A stretch of DNA of 53,095 nt from Ferrimicrobium sp. (GCF_027319265.1 NZ_DAHVNP010000067.1:1-53095), one strand, 5' to 3'. Counted from the stretch's first letter, positions 7,707-17,002 are shown. Notes: generated from the letters alone by a model not told the origin. Numbers and translations: made by a program.

Positions 7707-8293
7707 TAGCGTCCTCGAGATCGCGACGCTGTTCACGGGTCGATCGCATCACTCTGGGATGACCGGAGAATCTTGCTGGCCTGCACGATGAGTTGAAACC
7801 GTCGCAGAGACAGTTGCATCCTGCCAAAGGCAGGGGAATTTGGGCAGGTCAGGCAATGAGAGACGGGGCGAGCCTCGCTCGGTTGGGCTGTCCCAAAGTC
7901 GACACCAAATCGGTTCTCTCGCTGCCCAAAGCAGGTCGGCTAGGTCGAAGGAGCGTGGGCGTATCAAGGACCACGACCGACTCACAGCTGAGTTCACCCA
8001 TCAAACACACTCACCCGCAGGACGAATGCGATAGCCGGAACGGGCCGCCAGTCTTGACAGAAAGGCACCTCCCCCGACAGAATGGTTCCTCTCCGACGGC
8101 GTGGAACTTCGGGGTCGCATCGACCATGACCAACACAAGCGTCCACGATCCGGTCCTCTCATTAACCATGTGAAACGTGCTGAAGGGATCGTCTCGACCG
8201 GCCGGGGTTGTTGGCGTTTACTCTTCTACCTATTCGACACTTGATTGGATCGAGGTGACGAAGGGGCCGTAGGCACGCAGTAACGATAGGGAC
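7707..8293. other. 587-bp stretch without a convincing gene
   Basis: No frame has family-like sequence or a good ribosome site. On the minus strand near 8105-8150 a fragment reading SW(T)LVLV..D..TPK resembles a fragment near 12730-12795 (SWPLVLV..D...TPK), and the DNA shares CTTCGGGGT and ACCAACAC(A/C)AGCG. Both may be remains of the same mobile or duplicated gene, now heavily decayed. Confidence 0.4.
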
Positions 8294-8776
8294 TCAGGGC
8301 TTAAAGAGCATCAGGTAAAAGGCGACGAGATACAGTACCACTACAACCTGTTGGGTCCGCAGGACGATGAGGCCTTGCGAGTGGATCTCAGCGTCGCTAC
8401 CTGCTACAGCACCTACCTCCGGTACCGATGCCAAGAGCGCACCCAACGTACGCTGCGCCGGCCAGCCGCGCGCGGTCAAGAGACCAAGGGTGATCACCCA
8501 GATCGTGACTGCTGCCAAGAACCAAATCTGGCTGATGTCTGCGGCATCGCGGAGCACCAGCAGGCTAATCCCAAAGACTGGCACAAGGATGACACACCAT
8601 TGCGCCAGCGATATCCTGCCATCAAAAAACCGCCGTACCGACTCGCTCGGTCCCAAGTGCGCGGCGTCACGGGCAGTCCATCCCGCCATTGCGTTGGAGC
8701 CAAAACCGATCAGTCCTATTCCAACGTGAAAGATGAGGAGCACAACATAGAACGGGTTGTTAATCGCTAGATGCAC
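8294..8776 (-). CDS. Four-helix membrane protein of unknown function
   Basis: The 160-residue protein has four hydrophobic helices: about residues 8-28 (VVLLIFHVGIGLIGFGSNAM), 58-77 (WCVILVPVFGISLLVL), 85-105 and 138-158. A histidine lies in helix 1 (IFHVG) and a conserved-looking arginine-rich loop follows. The layout recalls DUF2269-type integral membrane proteins, but I would not assign a family firmly. It is 19 bp downstream of the NifS-like gene and probably co-transcribed with it and kynureninase. The ATG at 8776 is used for lack of better alternatives. Confidence 0.65.
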   Translation of the reverse strand: MHLAINNPFYVVLLIFHVGIGLIGFGSNAMAGWTARDAAHLGPSESVRRFFDGRISLAQWCVILVPVFGISLLVLRDAADISQIWFLAAVTIWVITLGLLTARGWPAQRTLGALLASVPEVGAVAGSDAEIHSQGLIVLRTQQVVVVLYLVAFYLMLFKP

Positions 8777-8795
8777 CAGAACACCCTTGAATACT

Positions 8796-9956
8796 TCACC
8801 TTCGCCATAGCTTCCCTGTCACTTCAGTGACTGCATCGAGTGCATAGTCGATATCGGCGGCGTCGAGCGATGCCGCGTAGGAGAAGCGCACTTGGCTCAA
8901 CGCCTCTTCACGAGCGTAACCAAGGGCGCGCAACACATGCGATGGCTGCATCGCTCCGGAAGCACACGCCGCTCCTGCGGAGGCATAGACGCCACGCTCG
9001 TCCAGGAGAAAGAGAATGTCCTCTGCGCGTAGGCCACGAAAGACTGCACTGGTCATTCCCACCCGGGACTCCTCGGAGCCTACGATGATAATTCGTTGAT
9101 CGAGAGCGACCAATCCCCGTTCCAGCCGCTCCTGCAGAGATCGACAGACCTGTCGATGCTGCTCGCTCTCCCTCTCGGCCGTGAGCAACGCATGAACGCC
9201 TGCCGCTGCAAGTGGGACCGACACCGTTCCAGCGCGCAGGTCATACTCCTGGGGGCCCCCAACCAAGAGCGGTGTGATCTCAACCCCACGTCGTCGAAGC
9301 ACCACCCCCACTCCAACTGGACCGCCTACTTTATGTGGGCTCAAAACGCCAAAATCAACCCACTCCATCGTCTCTGCGATCCCACCCCAAGGTGCAAGCG
9401 CGACAAGGTCGGAGGCCACGAACGCAGAAGGATTGAGCCGCTTCACCAGCGAGCTCAACGCACGAACTGGCTGAATGACCCCTGTCTCGTTATTCGCTCC
9501 CATGATGATTAGGGCGTTAATGGTCTTTGGCGAGGCCTTCAAAGCCTCCATAGCCGGTACCAGATCGACGATTCCTGATGGAGTCATCGGGAGCCAAACG
9601 ACCCGATCACCCAAGCGTTTCAGTGGTTCCATCGCGCAGCTATGTTCTATCGGTGTGGCAAAGATCATGCCAGGTCGCTCGGCAGCTACACGGACTGCCC
9701 AATTCATCGATTCTGTCGCACCGGAGGTGAAGAGAACTTCATCAGCCGCCACGCCAAAAGCGTGAGCGGCTCGCGTGCGGGAGAGTTCAAGCTGATGCTT
9801 CGCGGCAGCTCCAGCAGCGTGCCCGGAGGCTGGATTCCCAAGAGTCGCACGTACCGCGTCGACGTACGTCGCTACGACTTCCTTTGACATCGGGGAGGTC
9901 GCCGCATGATCGAGATAGACTTCCACGTCTCCTGAGTCTACGGATCCAACCAGCAC
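8796..9956 (-). CDS. NifS/IscS-like cysteine desulfurase family PLP enzyme
   Basis: This class V aminotransferase-fold protein (386 residues) has YLDHAATSP near the N-terminus, GATES, an Asn-rich GANNETGV, the PLP lysine in LSPHKVGGPVGVG and the mobile catalytic cysteine in ASAGAACASGAM followed by PSHVLRALG. Such enzymes remove sulfur from cysteine for Fe-S cluster or thiocofactor synthesis. Oddly, the motif usually DAVQA.G reads DLVALAPW, so the glutamine that contacts PLP is absent; specificity may differ. The GTG start at 9956 gives the full N-terminus; GTG at 9923 behind AGGAG is an alternative. It lies 26 bp after kynureninase, another alanine-releasing PLP enzyme. Confidence 0.85.
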   Translation of the reverse strand: MLVGSVDSGDVEVYLDHAATSPMSKEVVATYVDAVRATLGNPASGHAAGAAAKHQLELSRTRAAHAFGVAADEVLFTSGATESMNWAVRVAAERPGMIFATPIEHSCAMEPLKRLGDRVVWLPMTPSGIVDLVPAMEALKASPKTINALIIMGANNETGVIQPVRALSSLVKRLNPSAFVASDLVALAPWGGIAETMEWVDFGVLSPHKVGGPVGVGVVLRRRGVEITPLLVGGPQEYDLRAGTVSVPLAAAGVHALLTAERESEQHRQVCRSLQERLERGLVALDQRIIIVGSEESRVGMTSAVFRGLRAEDILFLLDERGVYASAGAACASGAMQPSHVLRALGYAREEALSQVRFSYAASLDAADIDYALDAVTEVTGKLWRR

Positions 9957-9982
9957 CGTTGCGCTGCAACCTCAGCCCCTCC

Positions 9983-11200
9983 TCATCGAGTCGCAACCTC
10001 GCGCAGCGCCATCACGCCTTCGTAGACCTGTGCAAAACTGGTATAGAGCGGAGACGGGGCAAACCGGATACGCTCGGGGACGCGGTAGTCCACCAACACT
10101 CGATGATCGACAAAGAGGGAGTGCGAGAAGGCAAGAGCATCGGGATGCTCGAAGGTGAGATGTCCGCCCCGTTGTGCGACCTCGCGCGGTGATGCGAGTC
10201 TGAAGCCTTCTGGCGCCAGATAGGCATCGAAGAGCTCAAGGGCCAGCTGCGTTTGAGCGATCGACTTACTCCGAAGTCGTTCGATGCCCGCATCACAGAC
10301 CACGCCGAGCGCACCCTTGAGCGCTTGGAGCTGCAGTACCGGGGGTGTGCCGACCAGAAAGCGTGCTATGCCAGGGGCAGGTTCGTATCGTGGCCCCATC
10401 TGGAACTGATCGGCCGCAGAGAACCACCCCCAGATGGGTTGCGTGAGCTCACTCTGGAGACGCGCTCGCGCATAGAGAAAGGCTGGCGAGCCTGGCCCCC
10501 CGTTGAGATACTTATAAGTACAGCCAACCGCGAAATCGACATCGCCATCGTCCAAGGCAATCGGTATCGCACCGACCGAATGGGAAAGATCGGCGACCAA
10601 CATGCCTCCAACGCTGTGGACCGTATAGGCGATGCGAGCAAGATCGTTCAGTGCACCAGAACGGTAGTTGACCTGCGACACAACGACAAGCGCCACGTCA
10701 TCATCGAGATAGGGTGCAAAATCGTCGACTGAGATCGGATCATTCATCGCGGTGGCCATCAGGCGAAGTTCTAGGCCATGGGCTGCGGCGATCCCCTCAA
10801 GGATATAACGATCCGTAGGGAAATCATTGGCATCGACCAGAAGCGCGCGACGATTTGGAACGAGCGAGAGGGCTGCGAGAATCGTCTTATATAGGTTCAC
10901 CGAGGTCGAATCAGAGACGACGACTTGCCCGGGTGCGGCACCGAGCAGCTCTGAGCCCAACACGTCACCCAGCTGGGAGCTGAGTTCCGTCCAGTGCTCC
11001 CAACCCCGAATCAACTCTTCGCCCCACTCGTCATCGATGGCAGCAAGGATGGCGGCGCGGGCATCGTGGCTCAGACGACCAAGCGAGTTCCCGTCAAGAT
11101 AATTGATACCAGACGCGTCGGAGACGAATCGACCCCGAAACTCTCCAAGCTCATCTGACTGGTCGAGCTGATCGATTCTCTGCCTTACCTCCGCCACCAT
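9983..11200 (-). CDS. kynU: Kynureninase
   Basis: Kynureninase cleaves kynurenine (or 3-hydroxykynurenine) to anthranilate (or 3-hydroxyanthranilate) and alanine. The 405-residue protein shows YLDGNSLGRLS, WGEELIRGW, DSTSVNLYK, VNYRSG, DLSHSVGAIP and the PLP lysine in GCTYKYLNGGPGSPAF, then GTPPVLQLQAL; all are hallmarks of KynU. The start at 11200 follows GAGGGG at 6 nt, and upstream in-frame codons are not family-like. No tryptophan dioxygenase or formamidase is present in the window, so its pathway partner is unseen. It is first of a leftward trio with the NifS-like gene and a membrane protein. Confidence 0.93.
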   Translation of the reverse strand: MVAEVRQRIDQLDQSDELGEFRGRFVSDASGINYLDGNSLGRLSHDARAAILAAIDDEWGEELIRGWEHWTELSSQLGDVLGSELLGAAPGQVVVSDSTSVNLYKTILAALSLVPNRRALLVDANDFPTDRYILEGIAAAHGLELRLMATAMNDPISVDDFAPYLDDDVALVVVSQVNYRSGALNDLARIAYTVHSVGGMLVADLSHSVGAIPIALDDGDVDFAVGCTYKYLNGGPGSPAFLYARARLQSELTQPIWGWFSAADQFQMGPRYEPAPGIARFLVGTPPVLQLQALKGALGVVCDAGIERLRSKSIAQTQLALELFDAYLAPEGFRLASPREVAQRGGHLTFEHPDALAFSHSLFVDHRVLVDYRVPERIRFAPSPLYTSFAQVYEGVMALREVATR

Positions 11201-11519
11201 AAGCCACCCCTCTCTTCCTAGGGTTACCCTAGCGAGACAGCAGCCCGCTCCCCACCTCGCTCGAATCGCTCCCTGCCTCTCGCAACACGCACCTACTCGA
11301 CACGACAACGCTTCCGCTCGGGCGATTGACACCACCATGATCGACACCTGCCTTCTCGGTCCTATGCACCGCGCGCGTTGCTGCCAACGGCATCGCAGCT
11401 TCCCCGCTCGTGTAGCAGACCGAAACGGAACATCTCGGTGAACTCTCGGTTATACCTAGCACAACAATTCACGAAACTAGGGTCACGAGCTGCTAGCTTG
11501 AGTGGATAAAGGAGCGCCT
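11201..11519. promoter_or_regulatory. Divergent intergenic region kynU / galT
   Basis: This 319-bp stretch between divergent genes has no convincing gene. A TAGCTT hexamer at 11494-11499 is a plausible -10 for galT, giving a leader of about 14 nt that contains AAAGGAG (11508-11514) 5 nt before the GTG start. The kynU-side promoter was not recognised. Confidence 0.4.
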
Positions 11520-12518
11520 GTGGATGCACATCAGTTGAGACTCGATCCCCTCACCGGTCGATGGGTAGTCGTCGCCGAGGGGCGACGATACCGACCAGCC
11601 GCAATCTCCCTCTCTTCGGAGGTATCACCAGAGGATCAGACCCGCCCCTGTCCGTTCTGTCCGGGGAATGAAGAGGCCACGCCTCCGGCACTCGAGACCT
11701 ATGGACCAACGGGTTCCTGGCAGGTCAGGGTGGTTCCAAATCTCTACCCAGCCTTTCAAGGGGATGCCCCGATGGTCAGTGTCAGTCACGGACCCGTCTT
11801 CACCCAAGCCCCGGCCGCCGGGATACACGAAGTACTGATTCTATCGCCAAATCACGATGCAAAGTGGAGTGACTTCGATCAAGAACAGTCACGTGTCGTG
11901 ATGTCAGCCATCCGGGATCGAACGGAGGCGCACGCGCACTCCAAAGCGATTCGCTACTCACAGGCCATCGTCAATCAAGGACGTGATGCTGGTGCATCCA
12001 TGGCGCATCCCCACGCACAGCTCCTCGGCATGTCTTTTGTTCCCCGAGAACTCGCGGATGAACAGGCGGGGTTTACCCGATTTGTTGGCGGTTGTCTCCT
12101 CTGTACGACCGTTGCGCTTGAGGAGTCCATCGACTCACGGATTCTCTTCGCTAATGACCATCTCGCCGTCATCGCACCGTACTGGTCGTCGATCCCTTTC
12201 GAGCTCCTGATCATCCCAAGAGAGCACGGCCCCTACCTGCACCTAGCGGGTCCAGACGCCCTCTTTGGCGTCGGAGAAGCAATCACCGCTTCGCTGGCGA
12301 CGATCCGCGAGAAAGTTGGACCCGTCGCCTACAATCTGGTTTTTCACTCCTCCCCCTATCGTGCTTTTGGCAACTTCCATTGGCACGCCCATGTCTATCC
12401 GAAGCTTTCTACGCTTGCTGGCTTTGAGATGGGTACCGGAGTGCCGATCAACATCGTCTCGCCGGAGCTCGCCATCGAAGTCCTAACGGACGGACCGCGT
12501 CACCTCGCCGTTGGGTAG
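11520..12518 (+). CDS. galT: Galactose-1-phosphate uridylyltransferase
   Basis: GalT exchanges UMP between UDP-glucose and galactose-1-phosphate in the Leloir pathway. The 332-residue protein has the zinc site CPFCPGNE, the nucleotide histidine motif MAHPHAQLLG (the uridylylated histidine lies in HPHAQ), a second CxxC (CLLC) and the C-terminal FHWHAHVYPK. The start chosen is GTG at 11520 because AAAGGAG stands 5 nt before it; a GTG six codons upstream lacks a ribosome site. No galK or galE lies next to it, though galU (44977) supplies UDP-glucose. Confidence 0.95.
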   Translation: MDAHQLRLDPLTGRWVVVAEGRRYRPAAISLSSEVSPEDQTRPCPFCPGNEEATPPALETYGPTGSWQVRVVPNLYPAFQGDAPMVSVSHGPVFTQAPAAGIHEVLILSPNHDAKWSDFDQEQSRVVMSAIRDRTEAHAHSKAIRYSQAIVNQGRDAGASMAHPHAQLLGMSFVPRELADEQAGFTRFVGGCLLCTTVALEESIDSRILFANDHLAVIAPYWSSIPFELLIIPREHGPYLHLAGPDALFGVGEAITASLATIREKVGPVAYNLVFHSSPYRAFGNFHWHAHVYPKLSTLAGFEMGTGVPINIVSPELAIEVLTDGPRHLAVG

Positions 12519-12850
12519 TGCGGTTTCGACACCGCCACTCGCCCGTCGGTTTCTCCATGACCGGGCGTACACTCTGTATTCCCACTGCGGCAAGCGGGTA
12601 GTGCCACGATCGGGCAATTGCGCTTGAGAGAACGACCTTGCGTCCTTCCTACGAACCGTACCGATCGCCCTCGCAAGCTATTACGTCCGAACCTGACCGG
12701 CAACAAATCACGCAGTCGGCCAACGACTGGGCTTTCTTCGGGGTGGTAGGTGCGTGGTCATGGCCCACCAACACCAGCGGCCACGACGAAATGGCCAATC
12801 CGCGAGGACGCATCGAACAGCCAAGTCCCCAGCGATCTCGCCCGAGACCG
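12519..12850. other. 332-bp decayed intergenic stretch
   Basis: No intact gene is seen between the convergent galT and glucokinase genes. Positions 12730-12795 share a run of similarity with 8105-8150 in DNA and in one translated frame, which suggests remains of a common element. A small GCGGT...ACCGC hairpin near 12520 might help end galT transcription but has no U-run. Confidence 0.4.
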
Positions 12851-13717
12851 CTATGTCGTAGCGAGTGCACTCTCGACGAAGGCCGCTCCTCGCAAACCCG
12901 CGTCATCACCAAGCTCGGCAGGACTCAGCCGCAGACCCGTCAGATACTTAGGAACACTCCGGTCAAAAACCTGCTGGGTGAGCTCAAGAACAAATGGATC
13001 CGAGAGGCCAAGTCCCCCACCAACGACGATCTTGTCCGGCGCTAACAACCAGGCAAGGTTCGAGAGGAGGATACCAAGCGCCTCAGTCACCCTGCTCAGC
13101 ACCTCGCGCTCCATCCCGGCGTTTGCTGCGGCTGACTTCACCAATCCAGGATTATCGACTACCAGACCAGCCTCTTTTGCCATCCGCGCTAGTGCAGTGC
13201 CCGAGGCGAGTGCCTCAGCCTCATCCATCGCCTCAAGTCCAAGACGGGTGTGACCGGCCTCCATTGTCGAGAAATGTCCCCGTAGGAGGCGTCCGGCATG
13301 CACAACTCCTGCGCCGACCCCGGTGGAACAGGTCAAAAAGACAACGGTCGACCCACCCTTGCCAGCACCAAGCTCTGACTCTCCGAGTGCCGCCATGTCT
13401 GCATCGTTGACGAGGATAACCTTCTTGTTCAGCACCTTCTCTAACGCCGAGACGCTCAGCTCGCTAAGAAACTCCTGATCAAGATTCGGCGCGTAGACAA
13501 CGTGGCCCTTGGAGTAGTCGACCACACCTGGTGCGCCAAAGACGAGGGTCGAAACCTCTTCGCCCTCAACGAGAGATACGAGCTGTCCAAGTCCCTCACC
13601 TACAGAGGTCGCCTCTTTGGTGCTCAATACCGCACGTTTGACGATGTCGCCATCGCTCGAGACACGCGCCATCCGGAAATTCGTTCCGCCTAGATCAACC
13701 GCTAAGACCTCGCCCAT
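12851..13717 (-). CDS. ROK family sugar kinase, probable glucokinase without the zinc motif
   Basis: This 288-residue ROK protein starts VLAVDLGGTNFRMARV (phosphate loop) and has VFGAPGVVD, VNDADMAALGE (the catalytic aspartate of the NDA motif) and the STGVGAGVV loop. In most ROK kinases a CxCGxxGCxE zinc motif follows the GH of EAGH; here it reads EAGHTRLGLEAMDEAEALASG with no cysteines, so zinc is not bound there. Glucose is the likely substrate because its ATG directly abuts the zwf stop (TAA ATG), linking glucose phosphorylation to glucose-6-phosphate oxidation. Substrate is an inference. Confidence 0.85.
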   Translation of the reverse strand: MGEVLAVDLGGTNFRMARVSSDGDIVKRAVLSTKEATSVGEGLGQLVSLVEGEEVSTLVFGAPGVVDYSKGHVVYAPNLDQEFLSELSVSALEKVLNKKVILVNDADMAALGESELGAGKGGSTVVFLTCSTGVGAGVVHAGRLLRGHFSTMEAGHTRLGLEAMDEAEALASGTALARMAKEAGLVVDNPGLVKSAAANAGMEREVLSRVTEALGILLSNLAWLLAPDKIVVGGGLGLSDPFVLELTQQVFDRSVPKYLTGLRLSPAELGDDAGLRGAAFVESALATT

Positions 13718-15085
13718 TTAACACCAACCTCCAAACTCGCTGACTAGACCGTCTGCCTCCCTTGGGCCACCGGTGCCTGCGCCGTAGAGGAGAGAAGCTG
13801 GCTGATCAAGTAGTGGTGATACTACCCGCCACGCCGCCTCAACCGACTCTTCCGATGCAAATCGCGACTGATCGTTGCGGGTCACATCGTCGATCAGCTG
13901 CGCGTAGGGCTCTTCTCCCTTCACCTGACCGCTAGCACGACCCACCTCCAAGGAGACCGGAGCGGAGCGAAGATTAGGACCGGGCACCTTGGCCTGCATC
14001 CGCAGATCGATTAGATCCTGGGGCTTAAATTCGAAGATCAAACGATTCGGTTCCGGCTGATGGTGGGTGTCATTTGAGTCAAAGATCAGTGTCGGCGGCG
14101 ACCGAAACTCGATGATCGCATTCGTCTTGGTCTCGTCGACCGCCTTCCCAGCCCGGATAAACACTGGCACGCCTGCCCACCGCCACGAGTTCAAACGGAC
14201 ACGAACGGCTACGAAGGTAGGAGTCGAGGAGCCAGGAGTCACGCCTGGCTCGTTCATGTAACCGCGATACTGCCCGAGCACCGACTCAGCCAAGGAGAAG
14301 GGCTCCATTGAGGAGAGTACCTTGACCCGCTCCGAGGCAACCGCATCAGAACTCATCGACAGCGGGGGCTCCATTAACAGCAGGCAGAGGAGTTGGAGGA
14401 GGTGGTTTTGCACCACGTCTCGCAGGACGCCAACGCTATCATAAAACGCCCCCCGACCCTCAACCCCGAAGTCCTCAAGCATGTTGAGTTCGATCCTCGA
14501 GACATAGTTGCGATTCCACAGCGGTTCAAGAATGGAGTTGGCGAACCGAAATACCAGCAGGTTCTGGACAGCCTCTTTGCCGAGAAAATGATCAATCCGA
14601 TAGATCTGAGTCTCACTAAATGCCTTCGTCAGGACGCTCGAGAGCTGGCGAGCATCTGCGAGGTCTCGACCAAAGGGCTTCTCGACCATCACCCGTCCTG
14701 TCTCGGCAAATCCGGCTGCCTCAAGACGATCGACCACGACCTCAAAGAAACGCGGAGGTATCGCAAGGTAGAAGATCGGCTCCGCATCCGACTCGATCAC
14801 CGTTGCTAACTCCTCGTAGAGATCCTCCGCGCCGTAGTCACCCCGGACATAGACCACGTCAGCAACAAACTCCTCGATCTGGGCCTTGTCGAAGTGGCCC
14901 GAGTCGATCAGGAGGGCCGCGACATACTCGCGGAAACTCTCGACACTATGCTCGGTATCGGCTACACCGACTACCTGGAGGCGATAACCTTGGTGATCAC
15001 GAAAGACCGTCATAAGGGCCGGCAATAGCATCTTTTTTGCTAAGTCGCCAGTCGCTCCGAACAGGACAAATGGTATTTTCCTCAT
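13718..15085 (-). CDS. zwf: Glucose-6-phosphate 1-dehydrogenase
   Basis: Zwf oxidises glucose-6-phosphate to 6-phosphogluconolactone, making NADPH for the oxidative pentose phosphate pathway. The 455-residue protein has the Rossmann motif FGATGDLAKKMLLPAL, EKPFG, the active-site RIDHFLGKE, WNRNYVSRIE and IRAGKAVDETKT. The ATG at 15085 follows GAGAGG at 7 nt; longer forms add non-homologous residues. It sits between a GH15 hydrolase upstream and the ROK kinase directly downstream, so the three probably form a unit that turns an oligo- or disaccharide into NADPH. Confidence 0.96.
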   Translation of the reverse strand: MRKIPFVLFGATGDLAKKMLLPALMTVFRDHQGYRLQVVGVADTEHSVESFREYVAALLIDSGHFDKAQIEEFVADVVYVRGDYGAEDLYEELATVIESDAEPIFYLAIPPRFFEVVVDRLEAAGFAETGRVMVEKPFGRDLADARQLSSVLTKAFSETQIYRIDHFLGKEAVQNLLVFRFANSILEPLWNRNYVSRIELNMLEDFGVEGRGAFYDSVGVLRDVVQNHLLQLLCLLLMEPPLSMSSDAVASERVKVLSSMEPFSLAESVLGQYRGYMNEPGVTPGSSTPTFVAVRVRLNSWRWAGVPVFIRAGKAVDETKTNAIIEFRSPPTLIFDSNDTHHQPEPNRLIFEFKPQDLIDLRMQAKVPGPNLRSAPVSLEVGRASGQVKGEEPYAQLIDDVTRNDQSRFASEESVEAAWRVVSPLLDQPASLLYGAGTGGPREADGLVSEFGGWC

Positions 15086-15136
15086 CGCATTTCCTCTCTC
15101 AATCACCGTCGACTGTCGTTGCCCATCATGACGCAA

Positions 15137-15191
15137 TACGCCTCAACGTCCCGCCAGCCTGGCAGCCGCCAAACGAACACGCTGAGGCGTA
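15137..15191 (-). repeat. Inverted repeat between GH15 and zwf
   Basis: TACGCCTCA (15137-15145) is exactly complementary to TGAGGCGTA (15183-15191), with a 37-nt loop. It lies in the 126-bp gap after the GH15 stop and before zwf. It could be a weak terminator or mRNA processing site; there is no U-run. Confidence 0.4.
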
Positions 15192-15211
15192 AAGCCAGAC
15201 CAAGCCATCGG

Positions 15212-17002
15212 TTATGGCTTGAGCTCGTGAGCATGTTGTCGCGCGTGCACTACACGCTGAACCGCATTGACCAGACCTACATGGGTAAAGGCCTGGGCGA
15301 AGTTGCCCAACATCTGCCGTTGGGTCGGATCGTACTCCTCGGAGTAGATCCCGAGCGGATTCGCGACACCGATCAGCTTCTCCAACATCTCCTCGGCCTC
15401 ATCCACCTTACCTTGCATGGCAAGATTCTCCACCAACCAGAACGAGCAGGGCAAGAAGACTCCCTCTGGCTCATCGATCCCATCGACACCAGCATCGGGT
15501 TGGTACCGGAGGATAAAACCATCAGCGGAGAGATCTTTTTGAATCCGATCGACCGTCGAGACCATGCGCGGGTCCTTCGCATCGATGAACCCCATGATCG
15601 GCGCAAGCAACACCGAGGCGTCAAGCCGTTCAGAGCCGAACGCCTGCACGAAGGAGCCAAGCTTCTCGCTGTAGCCCTCGCTGAGGATCCGCTCTGCTAG
15701 GCGGGTTCGCTCCCGATCCCAGAGCGTGCGGGGGCCATCGTAGCCGAGTAGATCGAGGGTTCGGATGCCCCGGTCGATCGCTACCCACGCCATGATCTTC
15801 GAGTAGGTGAAGTGTTGTCGGTCGCCACGAATCTCCCAGATGCCATCATCGGGCTGTTCCCAAACCGAGACCACGTGGTCGGTCAAGTACCGTTGGATCT
15901 CCCACGCGTTCTCATCAGGCTTGATGCCGTGGTTCAACATCTGATAGAGCACATCGGCGACCTCTCCATAGACGTCGAGCTGGAACTGCCCCGATGCCGC
16001 GTTACCGATACGTACCGGACGAGAATCACGGTAGCCCTTTAGCCAATCGAGCTCAAGTTCTGGGATTCTTCGTTCCCCAGCGACGCCGTACATGATCTGG
16101 AGCTGGTCGGCGCTACCCGCGATCGCCCGTAAGAGCCAGGAGCGCCAGGCACGTGCCTCGACTGGATGTCCGCGTTGTAGGAAGCCGTAGAGCGCAAAGG
16201 TGGCATCCCGCAACCAACAGTATCGATAGTCCCAGTTGCGACTACCTCCGATTTGTTCGGGCAGTGCCGTCGTCAACGCCGCAACCATCCCACCAGTAGG
16301 AGCATAGGTGAGCGCTTTGAGGGTGATCATCGAACGACGAACGGCGGCGTCGTAATGACCATAATCCTCCTTCGCCTCCGCGATCCAACCTCGCCAAAAC
16401 GCGCGGGTTCGCGTCAACTCCTCGCGTGGACGAACCTGCCTGGGAATCTTCTCGGTTGACCCGTAAAAGACGAGGACAAAATCCATCTCCTCGCCTTCAC
16501 GCACGCGGAATTGACCGACCGACATCATGTCCTTACCTTCGAGTTCGACGCCTGACTCCAACAGCACGGCGTTGGGACCGAGAACGAACGACAGGCCCCG
16601 CTCGATATGGCGAACCCATGGAATCGCAACCCCATAGTCAAAGCGCAACGAGAGAGTGGCCTTCATGTCGACGTAGCCGTCCAGACCCTGGACGATGCGC
16701 ACAATCCGTGCATGTTCCTCACGAATCGGCATGAAGTCGAGGAGCCGAACCGAACCCGTCTGGGTGGAAAACGTGGTGGAAAGAACAAGGGTGCCCTTCT
16801 CATACACCTGTTCCGAACGAAATGTTGGCGTATCCGGCGCTATCTGAAAAAAGCCGTTACCGTCATCGCCAAGCAGGCGCGCAAAGCATGCATCAGAGTC
16901 AAAGCGGGGCACGCAAAGCCACTCCACCGCCCCCTCATTCGAGACGACCGCCCCGGTGTGAAGATCCCCAATTAACCCACACTGTTCCAATCCGAGCGAC
17001 AT
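15212..17002 (-). CDS. Glycoside hydrolase family 15 protein (glucoamylase/trehalase type)
   Basis: This 596-residue protein has the N-terminal beta-sandwich typical of prokaryotic GH15 (IGDLHTGAVVSNEGAVEWLCVPRFDS) and the (alpha/alpha)6 barrel with NWDYRYCWLRDATF (256-269), QLDVYGEVADVLY, the catalytic acid in GIWEIRG (E390) and the catalytic base region EPEGVFLPCSFWLVE (about 511-525). Family members in Actinobacteria include trehalases and alpha-glucosidases, so it probably releases glucose from trehalose or short glucans in the cytosol; there is no signal peptide. Its genes downstream, zwf and a ROK kinase, fit glucose use. Confidence 0.9.
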   Translation of the reverse strand: MSLGLEQCGLIGDLHTGAVVSNEGAVEWLCVPRFDSDACFARLLGDDGNGFFQIAPDTPTFRSEQVYEKGTLVLSTTFSTQTGSVRLLDFMPIREEHARIVRIVQGLDGYVDMKATLSLRFDYGVAIPWVRHIERGLSFVLGPNAVLLESGVELEGKDMMSVGQFRVREGEEMDFVLVFYGSTEKIPRQVRPREELTRTRAFWRGWIAEAKEDYGHYDAAVRRSMITLKALTYAPTGGMVAALTTALPEQIGGSRNWDYRYCWLRDATFALYGFLQRGHPVEARAWRSWLLRAIAGSADQLQIMYGVAGERRIPELELDWLKGYRDSRPVRIGNAASGQFQLDVYGEVADVLYQMLNHGIKPDENAWEIQRYLTDHVVSVWEQPDDGIWEIRGDRQHFTYSKIMAWVAIDRGIRTLDLLGYDGPRTLWDRERTRLAERILSEGYSEKLGSFVQAFGSERLDASVLLAPIMGFIDAKDPRMVSTVDRIQKDLSADGFILRYQPDAGVDGIDEPEGVFLPCSFWLVENLAMQGKVDEAEEMLEKLIGVANPLGIYSEEYDPTQRQMLGNFAQAFTHVGLVNAVQRVVHARQHAHELKP

